Shown here: positions 9,406-18,338 of the stretch, piece by piece
How positions within the stretch are numbered: position 1 is the stretch's first letter
Layout: each line of letters begins with the position of its first letter
Origin: Bradyrhizobium sp. LMTR 3
GTDB taxonomy: Bacteria > Pseudomonadota > Alphaproteobacteria > Rhizobiales > Xanthobacteraceae
Direction of reading: 5' to 3'
NCBI RefSeq assembly: GCF_001693485.1
Contig: NZ_MAXC01000012.1
Location: 682,001 to 746,000 of the forward strand
Length of the DNA stretch: 64,000 bases
Translations under genes and position numbers: made by a program
The notes under the pieces: model-generated
What the model was told of the DNA's origin: nothing
Database searches by the model: none
Seen by the model: the letters and a program-made list of their open reading frames with translations, nothing else

Positions 9406-11232
9406 CTATTCTACGGTCACCGATTTCGCGAGATTGCGTGGCTGATCGACGTCCGCTCCCATTGCGACAGCGGTATAGTAGGCCAAGAGCTGCACCGCAA
9501 TGGCATAGATCATGGGTGTAAAGGTTGCAGTCATGTCTGGCAGCACAATGGTCACGAGCGAATCCACCGTCGCTTCCGAAGCCCCTGTCGCATCGGTCAT
9601 CAGGATGATGTTGCCGCCACGAGCGGCGACTTCCTGCATGTTTGAGATGGTTTTTTCGAAAACCCGGTCGTAAGGAGCGATCACCACCACTGGCATGCTC
9701 TCGTCGACCAGCGCAATCGGGCCGTGCTTGAGCTCGCCGGCGGCATAGCCTTCGGCGTGGATATAGGAGACTTCCTTCAGCTTGAGCGCGCCCTCCAGCG
9801 CCAGCGGGAACGACGTGCCGCGGCCGAGATAGAGAACAGCGCGCGATTTGGCGATATCGCGCGCGAGCTTCTCGATCTGCGGTTCGATCGCGAACGCCTC
9901 AGCGATCAGCCGCGGAACTTCGATCAGCTCATCTACGAGCTTCAATTCATCGATTTCCGACAATTCTCCGCGCCCTTTGCCTGCGGCGATGGCAAGGGCG
10001 GCCATCACCATCAGCTGACAGGTGAAAGCTTTGGTCGAGGCGACGCCGATTTCTGGGCCAGCCAGTGTCGGCAGCACGATTTCGCTCTCGCGCGCAATCG
10101 TCGACGTCGGTACGTTGACCACGGAAACCGTGTGCAGACCCTGCGCTTTGGCGTAGCGCAACGCGGCCAGCGTGTCGGCGGTCTCGCCGGACTGCGAGAT
10201 GACGATCGCGAGATCCCCTTTGCGCAAAGGCGCGTCGCGGTAGCGGAGTTCAGAGGCGACATCGATCTCGACCGGTATACGCGCCAGCCGCTCGAACCAA
10301 TACTTGGCGACGTGCCCCGCATAGCTTGCGGTACCGCAAGCCGTGATCGAGATGCGCCTAATGTCATTGAAGTCGAATGGCAGTTCGAACGGCAGCGCGA
10401 TGCGCTTGGCGGCCATATCAACATAACGCGCCAGCGTCTGCCCGACCACTTCCGGCTGTTCGTGAATTTCCTTGGCCATGAAGTGGCGATAATTCGCTTT
10501 GTCTACCAGGAGCGATGACGCGCCGGGCTTCAGCATTTCCCGGTGGGCGATGGCGCCTTCCGAGTCATAGATGACGCAGATCGTACGGGTAAGCACGGCC
10601 CAGTCGCCGTCTTCAAGATAGGTGATTTTATCGGTGAAGGGCGCGAGCGCGATAGCATCCGATCCCAAATACATTTCGCCGTCGCCATGCCCGATCGCGA
10701 GCGGCGAACCCCTGCGCGCGCCGATCATGAGGTCGTTATGACCTTTGAACAGGAATGCCAGCGCGAACGTGCCGCGCAGCCGCGGCAGCAACACTTTTAC
10801 TGCGTCCTGCGGCGAGCGGCCATTCATTAGATGGGATTCGACGAGATGCGCCACCACCTCAGTATCGGTCTCGGAGGCGAAGTTAGCGCCATTCTGCTCT
10901 AGCTCAGCGCGCAGCTCGCGGAAATTCTCGATGATCCCGTTATGGACGACGGCGACATTATCCGTCATATGCGGATGGGCATTGCGCTCAGTCGGCTTGC
11001 CATGGGTGGCCCAGCGCGTATGACCGATACCGGCATGACCCGACAGCAGATCGCCGCGTAGCCGCGCCTCGAGTTTCTTCAGCTTGCCCTGGGCGCGCCG
11101 GCGTTCGAGATGGTCGCCTTCAAGCGTCGCGACGCCTGCGGAGTCGTAGCCACGATATTCCAGTCGTTTGAGTGACTCGACCAGCTGCCCCGCGACCGGA
11201 CCACGCCCCAAGATGCCGACAATCCCGCACAT
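9406..11232 (-). CDS. glmS: Glutamine-fructose-6-phosphate aminotransferase (GlmS/NodM)
   Basis: This 608-residue enzyme makes glucosamine-6-phosphate from fructose-6-phosphate and glutamine, feeding cell-wall and, in rhizobia, Nod-factor chitin backbones. It begins MCGIVGILGRG, with the catalytic Cys directly after Met. That fixes the start at 11232 (GGAGGG lies about 11 nt upstream) rather than the TTG three codons earlier. The glutaminase domain spans about 1-220. Two SIS sugar-isomerase domains follow, with VISQSGETADTLAALR and LGRGTSFPLALEGALKLKE, and the C-terminus ends NLAKSVTVE as in the family. Whether it is the housekeeping copy or a symbiotic NodM paralogue cannot be told here; the setting favours the latter. 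I see no nod box upstream. Confidence 0.95.
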   Translation of the reverse strand: MCGIVGILGRGPVAGQLVESLKRLEYRGYDSAGVATLEGDHLERRRAQGKLKKLEARLRGDLLSGHAGIGHTRWATHGKPTERNAHPHMTDNVAVVHNGIIENFRELRAELEQNGANFASETDTEVVAHLVESHLMNGRSPQDAVKVLLPRLRGTFALAFLFKGHNDLMIGARRGSPLAIGHGDGEMYLGSDAIALAPFTDKITYLEDGDWAVLTRTICVIYDSEGAIAHREMLKPGASSLLVDKANYRHFMAKEIHEQPEVVGQTLARYVDMAAKRIALPFELPFDFNDIRRISITACGTASYAGHVAKYWFERLARIPVEIDVASELRYRDAPLRKGDLAIVISQSGETADTLAALRYAKAQGLHTVSVVNVPTSTIARESEIVLPTLAGPEIGVASTKAFTCQLMVMAALAIAAGKGRGELSEIDELKLVDELIEVPRLIAEAFAIEPQIEKLARDIAKSRAVLYLGRGTSFPLALEGALKLKEVSYIHAEGYAAGELKHGPIALVDESMPVVVIAPYDRVFEKTISNMQEVAARGGNIILMTDATGASEATVDSLVTIVLPDMTATFTPMIYAIAVQLLAYYTAVAMGADVDQPRNLAKSVTVE

Positions 11233-11407
11233 GCTGATCAATGCCCTCCAGCTTCAAGGAAATCATCTTCAAAATCGCAGAAACTTCTTAACCAAATTCA
11301 CTCGTCTGAACGTATTCAATACTCATTGCGGATGGCGACGTCGTTGACGGTTCAACTCTGGAATTCGCTGTCAGAGCAATTGGTCTCGCCGCGTGCACAC
11401 GCGTGAG

Positions 11408-11734
11408 CTAGGTCTTAGAAGTTTCAACCATCATCGGTTCGCCCAACCCCAGCGCGGCTTTGGCGACCACGATCGAATACCAATACGAAGCGGTAGCCAG
11501 CGCAGCAAACGAGCTGAGAGTTTCGAGGTGAGCCAAGTACTCAGGCGCGAGTCCATGGTCCCGTGCAACACCGAGCCATGGCGCAAACAGACTCTTCGTC
11601 CGGTAGCGAAGATAGCAATCGTAGTCGCAATAGAGCTGCTGGGTGGAGATATCTCGCTGGTAGCGTGACACCAGGGATCGACGACACTCGATGCAGATCG
11701 ACGGACCGCGTGGCGTCCTGCGATAGAACTTCAT
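11408..11734 (-). CDS. Small Cys-pair hypothetical protein
   Basis: A 108-residue frame starting MKFYRRTPRGPSICIECRRS. Cys14 and Cys17 form a CxxC, and two further cysteines follow at about 36 and 40 (YCDYDCYLRY), which suggests a possible zinc-ribbon-like N-terminal half. The second half (residues about 65-100) is more hydrophobic and could contain one membrane helix. No family is recognised. It reads towards glmS, ending about 175 nt before the glmS start, and could share a transcript with it. The next upstream frame (11731-12006) overlaps it by 4 nt but looks unconvincing. Confidence 0.5.
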   Translation of the reverse strand: MKFYRRTPRGPSICIECRRSLVSRYQRDISTQQLYCDYDCYLRYRTKSLFAPWLGVARDHGLAPEYLAHLETLSSFAALATASYWYSIVVAKAALGLGEPMMVETSKT

Positions 11735-12535
11735 AATCGTCCGTCAGCTCGTCTTACTTTCTTGCGCCGAGAGCCATTCAGGACGCTCCGGCTGATTCTC
11801 GACGAGACTAAAACTATTGCGACTGATGGCTCAATCGTACGTAGGTAAACCTTCGATATTGAAACGGTTTTGAAAGCTATACGAAAGTTTGTAATGCGCC
11901 CCTCCTCCGTTAGCACTGATGTCAGCGGTCCAGCTTGCGCGATCGCGGTTAGCCGAAAAAGTCTGGCATAGCAGCCCTCGCGCACTTTGCCGTGCCGCCT
12001 AGGCACGCGAGATCTGTTCCGTAGTTAAACGCAAGGTTGTTCATGGGGTGTCAGTACCTCGAGACAGAGATTTTTATGATTGGCTTGGCATTTCCAAGAC
12101 GGGTGGCTGCTCAGGAGGGACCGGCACTTCGATGCTGCGCATCGAGCCGGGCTGCGTCTAAATAAGGCCCGCATGCTGAGAGTCAACACTGCCGCGAAGT
12201 GCCGTTGCTTTGATCTGAAGATACTTGCCGGAGCGCCGCCGAGCAATTGACGTGAGCCGTTTGTGAAAAAGGGCCATGCGACGTCGTCCTCGACAGTACA
12301 CTCGAATTCGTATTGGTGATCGAGTTGATTGAACTCAATGACGGGCGCGCTGGGCTTCTATTGAGTCGTTAAGGCGACGCTTCAGGCTAGTCTGAAGGAG
12401 TGCGGCCTCAAATTGCATCCCACCAAAACAAGCAGGCGACAGCATCTGTGCGTTGCTAATACGCTTTGCAAGCGTTCGGGAAGAAAAAATGCGTCTGCCA
12501 GACCGCTCGTACCGTTCGTGATTCGGAGGAGTCGG
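11735..12535. other. Gap with no supported gene
   Basis: About 800 nt without a clear gene. Frames on the minus strand (11731-12006, 12025-12246) have no recognisable content. The promoter of the ferritin-like gene must lie in the right part; I could not find a -24/-12 site with correct spacing. Confidence 0.3.
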
Positions 12536-13279
12536 ATGATCACGCTGGTTCGACGGAATTGGAGTCCCAAAGAATTGTTCAATGCTCTGACGCCGGTGAT
12601 GTTCACCGCCGAGCCATCAGTTCTGCGCGCACGTTGGAACAAGCTGTGGCCAGAACTATATACTGAACATGACGCGAGGTATCTGAAAAAGGAGTTGTCC
12701 ATCCGCAACGTGATCGCTACCGAGGAGGCTGCGGCATTCTTTGATGCCTGGGCCACGGACGAGGAGCGTCACGCCGATGGCTTTATCCAGATTATGGAGC
12801 TCGTCGCTGATGGATCCGAAAAGGATCTTTGGGAAAGATTGGACGCTCGATCACACAATTTTTGTGCAATCAATGAATACCTGAAAGACGAATTCTCTGT
12901 GATGGTTATGATAGCCTTTGATGAAATGTGCACCTGCCACGCCTATGCTGCGGATAAGGGTTTCTACGCAGGACTTGGGAGCGATAGATTCGTTCGTTGG
13001 CTAAGGGAAGTGACGGTCGACGAGGCAGTTCACTCGATGAACGCGGTTAACGTTATCCGCGCCCGATACTCCGATCGCATCGGCGAAGTCGGCACAATCC
13101 TCGACGGCCTCACCAGCAGTGTCGCCGATGAGTCAAACTACTGCGGGACCTTCGTTCTGGATTACTTCGGCGAGAAGTACACGAAGGAGATGCTAGCCAA
13201 CTGCCGCGCTGCAATCCTGAGAAATGTTGCCAAGCCGCTGACGGCTGCAGAGCGAGACGGACTCAGTCGGCCAAGTTGA
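12536..13279 (+). CDS. Ferritin-like di-iron carboxylate protein
   Basis: The start at 12536 is set by a GGAGGAG ribosome binding site at 12525-12531 and gives 247 residues. Two helix pairs carry di-iron ligands: E63/E64 with E76-E77-x-H79 (DEERHADGF), then E130 with H135 (FDEMCTCHAY) and E163-x-x-H166 (VDEAVHSMN). This double E/ExxH layout is that of ferritin-like di-iron oxygenases, desaturases and N-oxygenases. The protein is too divergent for me to name a subfamily or substrate. It stands alone on the plus strand, about 1.7 kb before a cupin gene. Oxidation of a small molecule is inferred from the metal site only. Confidence 0.72.
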   Translation: MITLVRRNWSPKELFNALTPVMFTAEPSVLRARWNKLWPELYTEHDARYLKKELSIRNVIATEEAAAFFDAWATDEERHADGFIQIMELVADGSEKDLWERLDARSHNFCAINEYLKDEFSVMVMIAFDEMCTCHAYAADKGFYAGLGSDRFVRWLREVTVDEAVHSMNAVNVIRARYSDRIGEVGTILDGLTSSVADESNYCGTFVLDYFGEKYTKEMLANCRAAILRNVAKPLTAAERDGLSRPS

Positions 13280-14963
13280 ACTCAACGCCTTCGCACCGCC
13301 GCGGAGTGATACCGCAGGCGTCCAGCTTGCTCCTTCGGGTCGTACATGTACGCGCAACGGAACAACGAACGCGCCCATGCGATTGAAACTGCGACTTTCC
13401 TTTAAGGATCGTGGACGAGGCCGGTCCCCTTGTCGCCTCTGGAGTCAACCGCGCGAATTGATGTCTCGCGATCGCAGCAGCAGCCGATCATGCAAGGCGC
13501 GTGAGCTCGAGTATACCTCGGCGCCGCATGCTGGAGATGCGACGCGGGGTCCCCTGCCCTGCAGCCGAGCCAGGCAATCTTGACTTTCGTAGCTGGCAGC
13601 GAAGCTCCTCTTTATGCCGAGGATCGCCCCTCATCGAAGCGTTGAGGCAGGCCTTTATCAAGCGCGGTTTGAGTGAGCGCGCCGCCAAACAATGTAAATT
13701 CTTTTTCAGTTCGGGCGTTGGCTCGGTGCAAACAACAAGCTCGGGATTGCTGGTCCGGATTTCCGACAAGTCGCTGGACAAAGATGCCGTGGCGTCCGAC
13801 AGAAGTGGGAAGCGGCGCGTCCTTGCGGCACTACCTTGTGTCTGCCTGCGTGTACTAGCGACGGACCACCGGCGGATGTTCGCGACCTGCCCACTTCACC
13901 CTGCTTCAAAATGAACGCCTTTTTAGTGTCCGAGAATTTTGAGGCCTTCTTCGTCTCCCACTTCTCCCAGCCGAGGCGATTCGGCAGCGCAAAACGCTAA
14001 TCAAAAGCGCTGCAGTTTGCCGGCCTCAGCCCACCGAGTTTGATGACCTACCGATTCTTGGAGGAGATTGCGGGGCTCAGGTCAGTTAGAAGCTCCTCGA
14101 GACTGATATCCATTGCTATGGGCCTCTTCTATGAGGCTGGCAGGACGAGCCTATGCCAAGCGATAACCACTTTGCAGACGGAAGGACATTGTCAGCCTTG
14201 CTGGATCGGACTTTGCTGGCTCTGTGTAATCACAGTAATCCTTTTCACTTGGCTGCGATAGCCGTCGCCGCCCTATTCTCGGCGCTTGAGCTTACCCTAC
14301 CTCGCCACCGACACGCGACAGCTGACGCGCATCCATCTCCACATAAGCGATCCGCAGTTTGCGAAACTAATTGTTGCGACTTCCAAGAGGCCCTTCGTGA
14401 GCACCGATAGATGCGCCAAGCTCCGACCCCGTCGGAGCGGATCGACCTTTTCCAAAAGAAGATCCGAGCTGAAGGGACGCCGGCAGCGGCCCACGGGCCG
14501 AGAAGCGAGTGAGCGAGTGATAGTGATCTCGTCACATGTATCCGGGCTGCTATGCAGTTCACTTGCCGGACTTCTCGCCTACGGAAAGGCTAGTCAGACC
14601 GTTGTCGACATAGCGCGCGAGGTTCTGCCATCGTAAGCACAGCCCGGCTCCTGCTAGGATCAACGACACGGATCGGTTCCGTCATTCCAAGCATCTTACG
14701 CGTAACTAAAGGAGATCGGGTTCTCTGGCGTGCAGAATCTCCCAAGCGTCGGTCTGATGACAGAATTTTCCGTTGCCATGCTGTCCGAGTGCCAACCCGG
14801 AAGATGCCCGCTTCATCCTCGATGCCTCCCCCGGGGCGCCAAGGATTTTACGAAGCAAGCAGCATGGAGCGATTGCCTATCGAGGAGGCGATCAAGTCCC
14901 AGACGGTCGCCTTTGAGGCGATTCGCCGCCAAACAACCTGACTGCAGAATGGAGAGGAATACT
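13280..14963. other. Degenerate region between di-iron and cupin genes
   Basis: About 1.7 kb without an intact recognised gene. A plus-strand frame at 13501-13914 contains LLVRISDKSLDKDAV. The DNA at about 13727-13795 is alignable by eye with 51997-52066, so both may be decayed copies of one gene. Other frames (14040-14261, 14286-14636) have no family I can name. Confidence 0.35.
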
Positions 14964-15593
14964 ATGTCGGTTTTCAGAAGTGGAGAACAGGCATCACATT
15001 GGTGCGAACTCACCGGCTTCGAGTTTGTCGAGCTCGCTGGGCAGCGCCGGCCGATAGCGATCAATGCCAAAAAACAGCGCCTACTCGTCACACGGGGATC
15101 TTGCCGGCTGACGAGCGCGGAGGGGGCGCAAGTGCTCTGTGAAGGTCAGTTCTGTGACCTCGATGAGACTAACGGTCCCTTTAGTGCAGACGCTGGCGAT
15201 GGGGCGGCGCAGGTCCTCATCTTTTCCGGCAGGTGGGGCACCGAGTTGGGCGGTTGCGGCATTTTCAAGTTAGCTCCGAGCACTCCAATAGCGGCAAAGG
15301 GCGACCCGGTTAACTACCCCAAGTCGACCAATTTCGATTCTCACTATCATGACTGTGACGAATACTGGGTCATCTTGGAAGGGGCAGGCACGGTTGTGGT
15401 CGGATCGCGCAGCTTCGAAGTTGAGCCGGGTGATTGCGTTGCCATTGGCATGGGCCACCACCACGATCTTGCTCACCTTCGGGCCGACGTAAAGGGAGCG
15501 TATTTCGAGACAACACTCGAAGGCAAGAAGCGGTTGGGGCACCTTTGGGAGCACAAGCACGGACCTGCTGACATTCGCGCCGAGCGGGTGTGA
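14964..15593 (+). CDS. Cupin domain protein
   Basis: GGAGAGG at 14951-14957 sets the start at 14964 (MSVFRSGEQASHW), giving 209 residues; the open frame extends 78 codons upstream without a start signal. The C-terminal half is a cupin: HYHDCDEYWVILEGAG carries the first metal motif (two His and a Glu), and EVEPGDCVAIGMGHHHDL the second (PGD and His). An N-terminal half of about 100 residues resembles a degenerate first cupin, suggesting a bicupin. Likely a metal-dependent isomerase, epimerase or sugar-binding enzyme. It lies 34 nt before a Gfo/Idh/MocA oxidoreductase, so both probably act in one sugar or inositol conversion. Confidence 0.8.
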   Translation: MSVFRSGEQASHWCELTGFEFVELAGQRRPIAINAKKQRLLVTRGSCRLTSAEGAQVLCEGQFCDLDETNGPFSADAGDGAAQVLIFSGRWGTELGGCGIFKLAPSTPIAAKGDPVNYPKSTNFDSHYHDCDEYWVILEGAGTVVVGSRSFEVEPGDCVAIGMGHHHDLAHLRADVKGAYFETTLEGKKRLGHLWEHKHGPADIRAERV

Positions 15594-15627
15594 TTCGGCT
15601 CAAGTCCCACCCGTTGAAGGAACATTC

Positions 15628-16716
15628 ATGACCTATAACGTCCTGCATGTTGGAGCTGGCGGGTTTGGAGCGCGCTGGTGCGATACGTTCCTGCCGCCAA
15701 ACGTGACAGACGGGACGATCGAGGTGGTGGGCCTGGTCGATATCGATACCAAAGCCCTGGAACAGGGCCGCAGGCATCTCGGTTTGAAGGCGGAGCAGTG
15801 CTTCACCTCGGCACAAGAGGCTTTCCGGGCGGTAAAGGCCGACTTCTGTACTATCGTGATCCCGCCTGCTCTGCACGAGCTCATCGTCGATCTCGCCCTT
15901 GCTCAAGGAATGCATATCCTGTCAGAGAAACCGATTGCTGACACAATGGAGGCTTCTGTGCGGATCGCTGACAAAGTGAAAGCAGCCGGCCGCAAGATGG
16001 GAGTAACCATGAGCCACCGGTTTGATCAGGATAAATCGACACTGAGAAAGCTTGTCAGTGCAGACACTCTCGGTCGGGTCAATACGGTATCGTGCCGGTT
16101 CGCTGGCGATTACCGCATTTACGACTCGTGGAGTCGTTTTCGCCACGAAATGGTCCATCCTATGCTCATCGAGGGCGCGGTGCATCACCTCGATATCCTG
16201 GCCGATCTGGCGGGGGCACCCTGCACGTCAATTTTTGCCCGTTCTTGGAAGCCGGAATGGGCGGAATACAAGGGCGATACGGACGTCATAGTGTCCATGG
16301 AATTCGCCAACGGCGCGCATGGAGTATACGAAGGGTCCTCCGCACAATCGACGGGGCTCAACGACTGGACGTTTGAATATTTTCGGGTGGAAACGGCATC
16401 CGGGACGGCTATCCTCGATCATCGCGAGGTCGAGGTGTTCCATCGGGATCCGAAGCGGATCTATCAAAGGAGCCGGCAAGGGAAAGGGCAGCATGTGTCG
16501 CTGCTCGCTGGTAAGAAGTGGGGGAATTCACTGTTGATCGAGCAATTCTGCCATTGGCTCGACGGCGGCCCGGCGATGGCTACCAACGTCGAGGACAACC
16601 TACAGTCGGTGGCGATGGTGTTCTCCGCCATCGAAAGTGCGCGGCTCGGCCAGCCTCTCAAAGTACAGGAATTCCTGCACTCCTTTCGAGAAGGGCTTCA
16701 ATTGCACCACAATTAG
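15628..16716 (+). CDS. Gfo/Idh/MocA family oxidoreductase
   Basis: A 362-residue NAD(P)-dependent sugar or polyol dehydrogenase. The N-terminus has the Rossmann fingerprint VLHVGAGGFGARW, followed by VVGLVDID. The family signature ILSEKPIADT (EKP, with the catalytic lysine) is at about residues 99-108, and an active-site His region, EGAVHHLDIL, follows. The length is normal. AAGGAA precedes the ATG. It follows the cupin gene closely on the same strand, giving a two-gene operon. Members include inositol dehydrogenase and rhizopine MocA; substrate cannot be assigned. The stop lies at the very edge of an aldehyde dehydrogenase remnant on the other strand. Confidence 0.9.
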   Translation: MTYNVLHVGAGGFGARWCDTFLPPNVTDGTIEVVGLVDIDTKALEQGRRHLGLKAEQCFTSAQEAFRAVKADFCTIVIPPALHELIVDLALAQGMHILSEKPIADTMEASVRIADKVKAAGRKMGVTMSHRFDQDKSTLRKLVSADTLGRVNTVSCRFAGDYRIYDSWSRFRHEMVHPMLIEGAVHHLDILADLAGAPCTSIFARSWKPEWAEYKGDTDVIVSMEFANGAHGVYEGSSAQSTGLNDWTFEYFRVETASGTAILDHREVEVFHRDPKRIYQRSRQGKGQHVSLLAGKKWGNSLLIEQFCHWLDGGPAMATNVEDNLQSVAMVFSAIESARLGQPLKVQEFLHSFREGLQLHHN

Positions 16717-16719
16717 CGC

Positions 16720-17159
16720 GTGAAGGCTGCAACGGGCCAACCGGGCTCCCTTGTCACGAGCCGGGCCACGTGGCCAAGCGTGCCGGCACTATCTCCCATA
16801 GGCACGGAGGGCCTCATCGGCGAACTACTCAATGATGGCGGCCGCGAGCACCGTTTCAGCGTTAGACTCTGCTAGAGACTTGCCCCCTGTTCTAGGATCA
16901 TGACGGAGGCAATTTCTGCTCCGCGCGAACGAAGGAGATCTGCGGTCTTGCGCGTAGCCTTGGAGCGATCATAAGCCGACATCTTGCGCCACGTCTCTAA
17001 GCACTTGCTCGAAGCTTCGGGCGCACGATCAAAATCGGTTCGTAGGCGTACCGGGTTTCGCCGATGGCTTGTCCGCTGGCCGGATTGAGAATTTTCTCCG
17101 ACTTGCCCGAAGACCCTCGTTCATTCCCGGCAATGAACATTTTTACTTTCGGGTACATC
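16720..17159 (-). pseudogene. Truncated, frameshifted aldehyde dehydrogenase N-terminus
   Basis: From an ATG at 17159 with AAGGAG upstream, the minus strand reads MYPKVKMFIAGNERGSSGK, then ILNPASGQAIGETRYA, the N-terminus of a GabD-like semialdehyde dehydrogenase. A frame change follows, then WRKMSAYDRSKATRKTADLL, IASVMILEQG and finally EPGWPVAAFTR, equivalent to EPVGPVAAFTPWN. Order and spacing are those of an ALDH, but there are at least three frameshifts. The gene ends abruptly after about 145 codons at the stop of the Gfo/Idh gene. About 340 residues, including the catalytic cysteine, are missing. This marks a deletion or insertion junction. Confidence 0.75.
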
Positions 17160-17454
17160 AGTTCTCCTTGCCTGAATAAAATTTATGCCGGACTTTCCCC
17201 CTTCCCCACCAGAGGGCCGATGCATTTCCGCGGCATTGATAACGAGAGCGCCACTCGGAAGAAGACTCAAATCAAATCCCAACTTGAACGGAAGCCAGTG
17301 CATTCTTGCAACTAAGCGGAGCGACAAAGACGAGGTTTGACGGATCGGCGGACAATCAGCTGGCACACGCAGCCGGTCGAGCCGGCACCAACTACTCCTT
17401 CGACTTCTTCTTCCGAATCGTTCCTCTCCCGTCTTCTTCTCGATCCCTGCCCGG

Positions 17455-18231
17455 TCAGCCTTTCGCCGGCGGGTTGAAGCGAGGCTCACGCTTTTCGATG
17501 AAGGCTGCGACACCCTCGCGCAGGTTGTCGCCGCGGTAGAGAGCCCCGAAGGCATCGGCCTCGGCCGTGTCGATGAGCGTCGGGGGCAGCGCCGCGCGTA
17601 GTGTTCGCTTGGCAAGTCGCAAACTGTTATGGGGCCGTGCCAGAAGCTGCGCGACGACATCGTAGACCCGCTGGTCGAGCCTCTCGTCGTCGACTACCTC
17701 CGTAACGAGGCCGATAGCGAGTGCCTTGTCGGCAGGGATAGGCTCGCCCGACAGCACGAGTTGACGCGCGTGCACAGGTCCGACTTCCTGCATCAGACGC
17801 TTGATGCCGCCCGCCACGGGGAGACCGCCGACCTTGATCTCCGGGAAGCCGAACTGGGCATTGCGAGAGGCGATCCTGAGATCGCAGGCAAGCATGATCT
17901 CGCCCCCACCGCCCAGCACGAAGCCCCGTAGCTTCGCCACGATCACCTGCGGCAGCCCCGCCAGGTGATCGAGGAGATATTGCTCGAAGCGGATCTTGGC
18001 GACGCCGCCGAGCTCGTCCTCAGGGAACTCGCGCAGATCGGAGCCGACCGAGAAGGAGCGCGGCAGCGCCGATTCGACGACGACAACATGGATGTCGTCG
18101 CGGCTCTCGAGCGCTTTCACGTGCTCGAAGAATACCCGGCGCAGTGCAACGCTAAGAACATTCAGCGGCGGATGTTCGAGGATGATCCGCGCCACCCCAC
18201 CATCTGTCTCGAGCCTCACATTCTCGACCAT
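17455..18231 (-). CDS. Enoyl-CoA hydratase/isomerase family protein
   Basis: A 258-residue crotonase-fold enzyme. ARIILEHPPLNVLS opens the fold. The oxyanion-hole region is at SVGSDLREF and KLRGFVLGGGGEIMLACDLRIAS, and FGFPEIKVGGLPVAGG carries the usual second catalytic region. Crotonases hydrate, isomerise or cleave acyl-CoA thioesters. The gene lies about 100 nt after the last permease of the ribose-type ABC operon on the same strand, so it may be the distal gene of that operon, linking uptake to a CoA-dependent step. The substrate is unknown. Confidence 0.88.
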   Translation of the reverse strand: MVENVRLETDGGVARIILEHPPLNVLSVALRRVFFEHVKALESRDDIHVVVVESALPRSFSVGSDLREFPEDELGGVAKIRFEQYLLDHLAGLPQVIVAKLRGFVLGGGGEIMLACDLRIASRNAQFGFPEIKVGGLPVAGGIKRLMQEVGPVHARQLVLSGEPIPADKALAIGLVTEVVDDERLDQRVYDVVAQLLARPHNSLRLAKRTLRAALPPTLIDTAEADAFGALYRGDNLREGVAAFIEKREPRFNPPAKG

Positions 18232-18338
18232 CTTTCAATCCATTCTTCGTACGGTTACGGGCGGGCGGTCCCCGGGGGTGGCGTGTTCAGCGCCCGCACG
18301 CCGGTCGGCAAAGCGACTCGTTATTGCGAAGCCAGGCT

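Noticed and set aside
11731..12006. 91-codon minus-strand frame overlapping the Cys-pair gene by 4 nt
   Set aside because: Overlap suggests coupling, but the peptide is Arg/Ser-rich without any recognisable feature and lacks a ribosome binding site.
13501..13914. 137-codon plus-strand frame
   Set aside because: Part of it is related to another decayed region (51997-52066) in a different frame, so it is probably a remnant, not an intact gene.
14202..14217. TGGATCGGACTTTGCT as a sigma-54 promoter
   Set aside because: GG and GC spacing is right, but the -24 box has mismatches, no TGT-N10-ACA lies upstream, and no gene starts soon after it.
14780..14796. TGGCACTCGGACAGCA on the minus strand as a sigma-54 promoter
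   Set aside because: The -12 part (CAGCA) is wrong and no minus-strand gene follows.
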